NCBI GenBank assembly: GCA_035648415.1
Contig: DASRLO010000033.1
Coordinates: forward strand, 1-35,673
Direction of reading: 5' to 3'
DNA length: 35,673 nt
DNA from: DATARH01 sp035648415
Lineage (GTDB): Bacteria; Pseudomonadota; Alphaproteobacteria; ATCC43930; CGMCC-115725
A program made the translations under genes and the position numbers. Below the pieces are notes generated by a model. The model saw only the letters and a program-made list of their open reading frames with translations, searched no databases and was not told the origin of the DNA. How positions within the stretch are numbered: position 1 is the first letter of the stretch; each line of letters begins with the position of its first letter. This document shows positions 29,372 to 35,673 of the stretch, one piece after another.

Positions 29372-30694
29372 CTACTGCGTGTTCTTCTGGAACTGGCGCA
29401 GCAGCGCGTTGCCGCGGCTGACCGCGTCGTCGAGGGCGGCTTTCGCGTCCATCTTGCCGGCGAACGCGCCTTCCAAATCCTCGGCGATGACGTCGCGGAT
29501 CTGCACCATGTTACCGAAGCGCAAGCCGCGCGAGTTCTCGGTCGGCGGCTTTCCGGTCATCTGCAGGATGGCGATTTCGGTGCCGGGGTTCTTGTCGTAG
29601 AAGCCGGATTTCTTGGTCGCCTCATAGGCCGCCTTGGTGATCGGCAAATAGCCGGTCGCCTGGTGCCACGCCTCCTGCACCGGCACGCCCGAGAGGTAGG
29701 TGAAGAACTTGGCGATGCCCTTGTACTGCTCGGGCTTCTTGCCGCCCATCACCCAGAGGCTCGCGCCGCCGATGATCGAGTTTTGCGGCGCCCCGGCGAC
29801 ATCGGGGTAATAGGGCAGTTGCGTCACGCCCCAGGCGAACTTGGCGCTGCTCTTGAACATGCCGTAGGCGGCCGAGGAATCCTGGATCATCCCACAATCG
29901 CCGCTGATGAATTTGGGCTCGGGCTGGGTCTCGCGGCCGCCATAGTCGAAACTCTTGTCCTTCTGCGCCTCGGCCAGGTTGGCAATGTGCCGGGTCACGG
30001 TCGGGTTGTTGAATTCGAGCACCGCGTCCGGCCCTTCGAGGCCGTTGGCCTTGGTCGCCAACGGAATGTTGTGCCAGGCGCTGAAATTCTCGATCTGCAC
30101 CCAGCTCACCCAAGCCGAGGTGAAGCCGCACGGCACGCCGGCGGCGCGCAGCTTCTTCGCCGCGTCGAAGGTTTCGGGCCAGGTCTTGGGTGGCTTCTCG
30201 GGGTCGAGCCCGGCTTTCTTGAACGCGTCCTTGTTCCAGTAGACGACCGGGGTCGAGCTGTTGAACGGCAGCGACAGCATCTTGCCGTCGACGGTGCTGT
30301 AATACGCCGTCACCGCCGACAGGTAGGCGCTCGGGTCGAACGGCTCGTGGGCGTCCGCCATCAGCTGGTAGACCGGCTTCACCGCGCCCTTGGCGGCCAT
30401 CATCGTCGCGGTGCCGACCTCGAACACCTGGACGATATCGGGCGCGTTGCCGGCGCGATAGGCGGCGATCGCCGCGGTCATCGTCTCGGCGTAGGAGCCC
30501 TTGAACACCGGGGTGACCTTGTAGTCGCCCTGCATCGCGTTGAAGTCGGCGGCGATCTTGTTGATCCGCTCGCCGTTGACCGAGGTCATCGCGTGCCACC
30601 ATTGCAGCTCGATCGGATCGGCCTGCGCGACCCCAAGCCCCGCGCCTCCAAGCCCCGCAACGGCAAGCGCGAGCGCAAGCATCAGCTTTTTCAT
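29372..30694 (-). CDS. ugpB: sn-glycerol-3-phosphate-binding periplasmic protein (UgpB-like)
   Basis: A 440-residue exported solute-binding protein. The signal peptide MKKLMLALALAVAGLGGAG...AQA has a cleavage site around residue 25. The mature part has WWHAMTSVNGERINKIAADFNA, YRAGNAPDIVQVFEVGTATMMA, LPFNSSTPVVYWNKDAFKKAGL, and NSIIGGASLWVMGGKKPE, all close to E. coli UgpB. Ligand capture of glycerol-3-phosphate (and possibly glycerophosphodiesters) is inferred from this. It leads the operon and has its own promoter candidate. Confidence 0.94.
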   Translation of the reverse strand: MKKLMLALALAVAGLGGAGLGVAQADPIELQWWHAMTSVNGERINKIAADFNAMQGDYKVTPVFKGSYAETMTAAIAAYRAGNAPDIVQVFEVGTATMMAAKGAVKPVYQLMADAHEPFDPSAYLSAVTAYYSTVDGKMLSLPFNSSTPVVYWNKDAFKKAGLDPEKPPKTWPETFDAAKKLRAAGVPCGFTSAWVSWVQIENFSAWHNIPLATKANGLEGPDAVLEFNNPTVTRHIANLAEAQKDKSFDYGGRETQPEPKFISGDCGMIQDSSAAYGMFKSSAKFAWGVTQLPYYPDVAGAPQNSIIGGASLWVMGGKKPEQYKGIAKFFTYLSGVPVQEAWHQATGYLPITKAAYEATKKSGFYDKNPGTEIAILQMTGKPPTENSRGLRFGNMVQIRDVIAEDLEGAFAGKMDAKAALDDAVSRGNALLRQFQKNTQ

Positions 30695-30729
30695 GGAATC
30701 GGTCCCCCCTGGGCGTTCTTTGTGCGGCA

Positions 30730-30758
30730 CGTTTATCTGACAAAGCCCAGCTTGCCAA
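30730..30758 (-). promoter_or_regulatory. Candidate promoter of ugpB
   Basis: On the minus strand TTGGCA (30753-30758) and TAAACG (30730-30735) are 17 bp apart, a plausible -35/-10 pair ahead of the ugpB start at 30694. No clear PhoB-type direct repeat was seen. Confidence 0.4.
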
Positions 30759-30788
30759 ATCGTGACCGCGGCCGGAAGCTTTTGTGAC

Positions 30789-31511
30789 ATGGCGCCGACC
30801 GACAGCCTGCAACATCGCATCGAAGGACTGGGCCTTGGCGCGCCGGTGACGGTCCGCGTCAGCCCGCGGGCGCAACGGCTGTCGCTGCGGGTCGACGCGG
30901 CGTCGCGCCGGGTCGAGCTGGTGCTGCCGCGCCGCTTTGCCGAGAAAACCGCGCTGGCCTTCGTCGCCGCGCATCGCGGCTGGATCGCGGCGCGGGTCGC
31001 GGCGCTGCCGCCGCCGCTGCGCCTTGCCGACGGCGCCACGGTGCCGGTGTTCGGCCGGCCGCATTTCATCCGCCACGTGCCCGACCCGCAGCGGGGCTTG
31101 GCGGCCGCGCCGGTGACCATCGCCGACGGCGAGATTCGCGTGCGCGGCGACCCGGCCCATCTGCCGCGTCGGGTGCGCGACCATCTGATCGCGCTGGCGA
31201 AGCGCGATTTCGCCGCCCGCACCCGCGCGCTCGCCGCGCGGCTCGGCAAGGACGTGGCGCGGGTCGGGGTGCGCGACCCGAAAAGCCGGTGGGGCAGCTG
31301 CTCGTCGAAAGGCGCGATCTCGTTCAGCTGGCGGCTGGTCTTCGCGCCCGAGGCGGTGATCGACTACGTCGTCGCGCACGAGGTGGCGCATCTCGTCGAG
31401 ATGAACCATTCCCCGCGCTTCTGGCGCGTGGTCGCCGGCCTTGTCCCCGACAGCGCCGCCCCGCGCGCTTGGCTCAAGCGCCACCGGCTGGAGCTGTTGT
31501 CTTACGGCTGA
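30789..31511 (+). CDS. YgjP-like (M48/DUF45) metallopeptidase
   Basis: A 240-residue protein with the zinc motif HEVAH (His197, Glu198, His201) in VIDYVVAHEVAHLVEMNHSPRFW and the preceding signature KSRWGSCSSKGAISFSW (about 165-181), both diagnostic for the YgjP/DUF45 group. The N-terminal half has a strand-rich region (VTVRVSPRAQRLSLRVD). It is cytosolic by sequence, and biochemical roles for the family are poorly settled. The start at ATG 30789 is preferred over 30762, which overlaps the ugpB promoter. Confidence 0.88.
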   Translation: MAPTDSLQHRIEGLGLGAPVTVRVSPRAQRLSLRVDAASRRVELVLPRRFAEKTALAFVAAHRGWIAARVAALPPPLRLADGATVPVFGRPHFIRHVPDPQRGLAAAPVTIADGEIRVRGDPAHLPRRVRDHLIALAKRDFAARTRALAARLGKDVARVGVRDPKSRWGSCSSKGAISFSWRLVFAPEAVIDYVVAHEVAHLVEMNHSPRFWRVVAGLVPDSAAPRAWLKRHRLELLSYG

Positions 31512-31540
31512 TTCGTTTTTTAGGTCTGGGTTCAAGTTTC

Positions 31541-31595
31541 GTAGGATGGGTTGAGCCCAGCGAAACCCATCGGAGCGGCAAGAAGATGGGTATCG

Positions 31596-31615
<20 letters not shown>
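31541..31615. repeat. GTAGGATGGGTT...AACCCATCCTAC-type inverted repeat, copy 1
   Basis: The left arm is 31541-31571 and the right arm 31585-31615. Both begin or end with the GTAGGATGGGT pattern and include GCGAAACCCATC. The right arm contains the TAG stop of the AmpG-like gene (31596-31598). This repeat class is widespread in Proteobacteria and a second copy lies at 34215-34289. Confidence 0.85.
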
Positions 31616-32861
<1,246 letters not shown>

Positions 32862-32936
32862 CGCGATGAGCCGCGGCTGGCGATAGACCGCGAGCGCCGC
32901 GAACCAGTTGCCGCGCGTCAGGCGGGCGCCTGCCTT

Positions 32937-33000
32937 ATCGCCGCCCCGGCGCAGGCCGGGGCCCAGGGCGGAAATGGGTCCCGGCCTGCGCCGGGATGGC
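32937..33000. repeat. Interspersed palindromic unit upstream of the AmpG-like gene
   Basis: CCCCGGCGCAGGCCGGG pairs with CCCGGCCTGCGCCGGG across a GCCCAGGGCGGAAATG linker. It matches 25076-25131 in layout and in GGCGGAAAT. It sits where the AmpG N-terminal codons or leader should be. Confidence 0.8.
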
Positions 33001-33051
33001 GCGGCGGTGGAGCGGCGCGATTTTGGCAGAGCTTGGCCGCCCTACGCGCGG

Positions 33052-33666
33052 TTACCGGTGCGGCTGTTCACCCAGCGTCTTGTCCTCGTCCGCTTTCGGC
33101 TTCGGCAGCTTGGCCTTGTCCTCGGCCGCGATGACGTCGGACGCGACCTGCATTTTGACGATCTTGTCGGGGTTGGTGACGATGCCGTTGGCGTTGTCGC
33201 CTTTTTTCAGCTTGTCGACGTACTCCATGCCGGAGACGACCTGGCCGAAGATCGTGTACTTGCCGTCGAGCGCGGGGGTGGGCGCAAAGCAGATGAAGAA
33301 CTGGCTGTCGGCGCTGTTGGGGTCGGAGGCGCGGGCCATCGCGACGGTGCCGCGCACGAACTTCTCGCTGGAGAACTCGGCCTTGAGCGGGTGGCCCGAG
33401 CCGCCGGTGCCGGTGCCGGTCGGGTCGCCGCCCTGCGCCATGAACCCGTCGATCACCCGGTGGAACACGACGCCGTCGTAGAACCCGGCGCGCGTCAGCT
33501 TCTTGATCTGGGCGACCGTGTTCGGCGCGAGATCGGGCCGCAATTCGATCACCACCCGGCCGAAGGCAAGGTCCATGTAGAGGGTGTTCTGCGGATCGGC
33601 GGCCCGCGCCGTCCCGCCGATGGCGAGCGCGGCGACAATCAGCAGAACCCGGCTCCATAGCTTCAT
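33052..33666 (-). CDS. Exported peptidyl-prolyl cis-trans isomerase (cyclophilin)
   Basis: A 204-residue cyclophilin. A signal peptide, MKLWSRVLLIVAALAIGGTARA, points to the periplasm. The catalytic core has FYDGVVFHRVIDGFMAQGGDPTGTGTGG (Arg and Phe of the active site) and DPNSADSQFFICFAPTPALDGKYTIFGQVVSGME. The tail is charged (EDKAKLPKPKADEDK) and may be flexible. It speeds cis-trans isomerisation of prolyl bonds during folding. It follows the cytosolic paralogue by 33 bp, so the two are probably one operon. Confidence 0.95.
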   Translation of the reverse strand: MKLWSRVLLIVAALAIGGTARAADPQNTLYMDLAFGRVVIELRPDLAPNTVAQIKKLTRAGFYDGVVFHRVIDGFMAQGGDPTGTGTGGSGHPLKAEFSSEKFVRGTVAMARASDPNSADSQFFICFAPTPALDGKYTIFGQVVSGMEYVDKLKKGDNANGIVTNPDKIVKMQVASDVIAAEDKAKLPKPKADEDKTLGEQPHR

Positions 33667-33699
33667 CGAACGACCTATCTTGCGATGTGAAAGGCGGCG

Positions 33700-34179
33700 C
33701 TATTTCGCGTCGGCGGCGACCTGCATCTTGACGATCTTGTCGGGATCGGCGACCGAGCCGCTCGAGCCGCTGCCCTTCTTGATCGCGTCGATGTGCTCCA
33801 TGCCGGAGACGACGTTGCCCCATACGGTGTATTGCCGGTCGAGGAAATTGGCGTCGGCGAAGCAGATGAAGAACTGGCTGTCGGCGCTGTCGGGATCGGA
33901 GGCGCGCGCCATCGACGCCGTGCCGCGAACATGCGGCGCGGCCGAGAACTCGGCCTTGAGCCGCTGGCCGGAGCCGCCGGTCCCGGTTCCGGTCGGGTCG
34001 CCGGTCTGCGCCATGAACCCGTCGATCACCCGATGGAACACGATGCCGTCGTAGAACCCACGGCGCGCCAGCGCCTTGATGTGGGCGCAGTGTCCCGGTG
34101 CGAGGTCGGGGCGCAGCTCGATCACCACGCGACCGGCCGGCACGTCGAGAAAAAGGGTGTCTTCAAGATCGGCTGCCAT
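33700..34179 (-). CDS. Cytosolic peptidyl-prolyl cis-trans isomerase (cyclophilin)
   Basis: A 159-residue cyclophilin without a signal peptide. The core is FYDGIVFHRVIDGFMAQTGDPTGTGTGG and DPDSADSQFFICFADANFLDRQYTVWGNVVSGME, nearly the same as in the exported neighbour downstream. The pair looks like a tandem duplication with one copy gaining or losing an export signal. It starts at ATG 34179. A GATGGGTT-type repeat lies just upstream. Confidence 0.95.
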   Translation of the reverse strand: MAADLEDTLFLDVPAGRVVIELRPDLAPGHCAHIKALARRGFYDGIVFHRVIDGFMAQTGDPTGTGTGGSGQRLKAEFSAAPHVRGTASMARASDPDSADSQFFICFADANFLDRQYTVWGNVVSGMEHIDAIKKGSGSSGSVADPDKIVKMQVAADAK

Positions 34180-34214
34180 TGAAAACCTTCTGGTAAACTC
34201 GGCCGAAGCTAGCC

Positions 34215-34289
34215 GTAGGATGGGTTGAGCGCAACGAAACCCATCGCCACAATCACATGATGGGTATCGCTGCGCTCAACCCATCCTAC
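34215..34289. repeat. GTAGGATGGGTT...AACCCATCCTAC-type inverted repeat, copy 2
   Basis: The arms 34215-34245 and 34259-34289 are near-perfect complements: GTAGGATGGGTTGAGCGCA on the left and TGCGCTCAACCCATCCTAC on the right. It lies between the cyclophilin start and the end of the NDUFA9-like gene. Confidence 0.88.
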
Positions 34290-34295
34290 AATGGT

Positions 34296-35249
34296 TCACG
34301 CCGCCGCGCGGCGGCGGTCGTACCAGCCGCCCTTGCGGAAGCGGTCGAGATAGGTCGGCAGGATCGCCTCGACCGCGACCGGCTCGATCCCCAAGGTCTG
34401 CAAGGTCAGCGCCCCCGCCGAGACGACATTGTCGCGCTTCAGCATCTCGACCTGGTCGGGAGTCAGCGGCGGCGTCGGCAGCAGCGACAGGAAGCGCGCC
34501 TGCAGGCTCGCCAAGCCGAACGGCAGGTCGATCAGCCGCCGGTTGCGCTTGATCTCGTGCAGCACCAGTTCGATGAGCGCGCGGAAGCTGTAGATTTTGG
34601 GCCCGCCAAGCTCGTAGGTCCGGCCCGCGGTCGCGGGATCGTCGAGCACGCGGATCGCCGCGTCGGCGACATCGCCGACATAGACCGGCTGGAACCGCGT
34701 TTCGCCGCCGCCGATCAGCGGCAGAAACGGCGACATCACCGCCATCCTGGCGAAGCGGTTGAAGAAATCGTCCTCCGGCCCGAACACGACCGACGGGCGC
34801 AGGATCGTCGCGGTGGGAAAGGCGTCGCGCACCGCCTGCTCGCCGGCCGCCTTCGAGCGCGCATAGGCCGAATTCGAGCGCGGGTCGGCGCCGATCGCCG
34901 AGAGATGCACCAGCCGCTCGACTCCGGCCTCGCGCGCCAGCCGCGCCAGCTTCGCCGGCGCCGAATGGTGCACGACATCGAATTTCTGCGGACCGCGCTC
35001 GTAGAGGATGCCGACGCAGTTGACGAGCGCGTCCTTGCCGGCGACGAAGGCGGTCAGCACCGCCTCGTCGTCGATCGCGATGTTGACGAGCCCGACCTGT
35101 CCGACATCGCCCTTCAATTTGAGGAATTTGGCGGCCGCCGCGTGGCGCCCGCCGACGGTCAGGACCTCGCCGCGCTCGGCCAGGCGCTTGACGACATAGC
35201 GCCCGATAAACCCCGAGCCGCCGAGAACCGCAATCTGATGCCGCTTCAT
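34296..35249 (-). CDS. Complex I NDUFA9-subunit-like SDR protein
   Basis: A 317-residue protein of the atypical short-chain dehydrogenase/NmrA group, of the kind annotated as a complex I NDUFA9 subunit family protein in alphaproteobacteria. The N-terminal IAVLGGSGFIGRYVVKRLAERGE holds the GGxGFxG dinucleotide motif (about 9-15). GILYERGPQKFDVVHH, SAYARSKAAGE (the Y-x3-K active-site spacing at about 128-132), and ILRPSVVFGPEDDFFNRFA follow. It may bind NADPH and act in quinone-linked or envelope metabolism. The substrate is unknown. Confidence 0.88.
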   Translation of the reverse strand: MKRHQIAVLGGSGFIGRYVVKRLAERGEVLTVGGRHAAAAKFLKLKGDVGQVGLVNIAIDDEAVLTAFVAGKDALVNCVGILYERGPQKFDVVHHSAPAKLARLAREAGVERLVHLSAIGADPRSNSAYARSKAAGEQAVRDAFPTATILRPSVVFGPEDDFFNRFARMAVMSPFLPLIGGGETRFQPVYVGDVADAAIRVLDDPATAGRTYELGGPKIYSFRALIELVLHEIKRNRRLIDLPFGLASLQARFLSLLPTPPLTPDQVEMLKRDNVVSAGALTLQTLGIEPVAVEAILPTYLDRFRKGGWYDRRRAAA

Positions 35250-35404
35250 GAGAGGCGGCTTAGCACGAAATGCTTCCGGGTTGAATCGACATTGCGCGGA
35301 GCGGCTCGCCAGGGCAGCCGCCGCGGCGGAATGAGATAAGAGCTTGCGGATGCGACCGTACAGCGCCAGATGCAGGGATACGATAAAGCCCTTGAGGATC
35401 CACC
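35250..35404. other. Divergent gap
   Basis: These 155 bp separate the leftward NDUFA9-like gene and the rightward 68-residue gene. I see no palindrome, repeat or confident promoter pair here. Confidence 0.5.
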
Positions 35405-35611
35405 ATGGCGAAAATGAAAGTGCATCGGGTGCGCCTGATGCAGGACGGAAAATTGGACGGGTATCAGGAAGTCCAGGCGGAGACGGAAAAAGAAGCCGCG
35501 GAAAAGCTGTACGGCGGCCTCTTGTTCAAGCAAGGCCCCGCCGCGCGGGTGCGCGCCATGGTGCTGTCATCGGGCGGAACCGACAACCCGACGCTGTTTT
35601 ACGAGCGTTGA
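35405..35611 (+). CDS. Small hypothetical protein, 68 aa
   Basis: A short basic-acidic protein starting MAKMKVHRVRLMQDGKLDGY. A helical ETEKEAAEKLYGG segment (about 27-39) and a C-terminal strand, VRAMVLSSGG, follow. A compact alpha-beta fold is likely. I do not recognise the family. ATG 35405 has a weak ribosome site. Its last codons and stop lie in a 17-bp tandem duplication. Confidence 0.6.
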   Translation: MAKMKVHRVRLMQDGKLDGYQEVQAETEKEAAEKLYGGLLFKQGPAARVRAMVLSSGGTDNPTLFYER

Positions 35612-35628
35612 TGTTTTACGAGCGTTGA
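35595..35628. repeat. 17-bp tandem duplication at a stop codon
   Basis: TGTTTTACGAGCGTTGA occurs twice back to back, at 35595-35611 and 35612-35628. The first copy ends with the TGA stop of the 68-residue gene, so the second is untranslated. It is likely a slippage duplication. Confidence 0.9.
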
Positions 35629-35635
35629 CGCCACG

Positions 35636-35658
35636 AAAAAGCCCCGCCGAAGCGGGGC
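35636..35658 (-). terminator. Intrinsic terminator for a leftward transcript from beyond the window
   Basis: GCCCCGC-CGAA-GCGGGGC (35641-35658) is preceded by AAAAA. Read leftward, it is a 7-bp stem followed by TTTTT. Rightward it lacks a T-run, so it is mainly a minus-strand terminator, perhaps also ending the 68-residue gene. Confidence 0.7.
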
Positions 35659-35673
35659 CTCTCGGCGCTAGAC

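Overview
The window (about 35.7 kb, GC-rich) looks like an alphaproteobacterial chromosome, perhaps Rhizobiales or Rhodospirillales. The signs are the codon bias, the NDUFA9-like complex I associated protein, the ugp transporter, a hybrid cob/cbi corrin cluster and abundant intergenic palindromic repeats. It has two parts: a phage-derived island (1 to about 10168, left end outside the window) and an ordinary host chromosome (10169 to the end), separated by an elongator tRNA-Met gene whose 3' end faces the island.

Island. Rightward genes (2-4483) encode an unrecognised partial protein, a chain of small genes coupled by ATGA overlaps, a terminase large subunit, a 58-residue RuvC-like protein that appears to keep only the two ends of the fold, a baseplate hub protein and a fragment of a ParB/HTH-type phage regulator. 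Leftward genes (9969-4694) encode an AT-hook-tailed protein, an AlpA/excisionase-like HTH protein, two small proteins (one 51 residues), a zinc-finger/Toprim primase, an SF3 (D5/P4-like) helicase and a 390-residue protein built from repeated modules. The arms converge at 4484-4693, a region rich in hairpins. Portal, capsid, tail-tube and tape-measure genes are absent between terminase and hub, and no integrase is visible. The island is a decayed prophage or a phage satellite. A palindrome-containing 35-bp repeat occurs twice (345-379 and 4601-4635).

Host part. In order: mnmA (tRNA 2-thiouridylase); an 11-bp-phased CAGCGG array; tenA; an NHL-repeat protein; pdxJ (the HPRPDERH type); a DHA2-type MFS exporter; a metal-dependent amidohydrolase; a DUF1801-type protein; a corrin ring cluster (cbiG-cobJ fusion and cobM rightward; cbiD, cobK and a secreted ankyrin protein leftward; cobA and cobB rightward); a ugpBAE-(GNAT, VapBC-like pair)-ugpC transport cluster; a YgjP-like metallopeptidase; an AmpG-like permease; tandem cyclophilins (one exported, one cytosolic); an NDUFA9-like reductase; and a 68-residue protein.

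The corrin genes mix names from the cobalt-late pathway (cobA, cobJ, cobM, cobK, cobB) with cobalt-early-type cbiD and a full-length CbiG. Interspersed palindromic repeats of at least three families lie between genes. In at least two places they have been absorbed into the ends of coding regions (3' end of cbiG-cobJ, 3' end of the ampG-like gene). Two genes (cbiG-cobJ and the ampG-like gene) show family-like residues upstream of their first ATG/GTG/TTG codon, so their true starts are unresolved.
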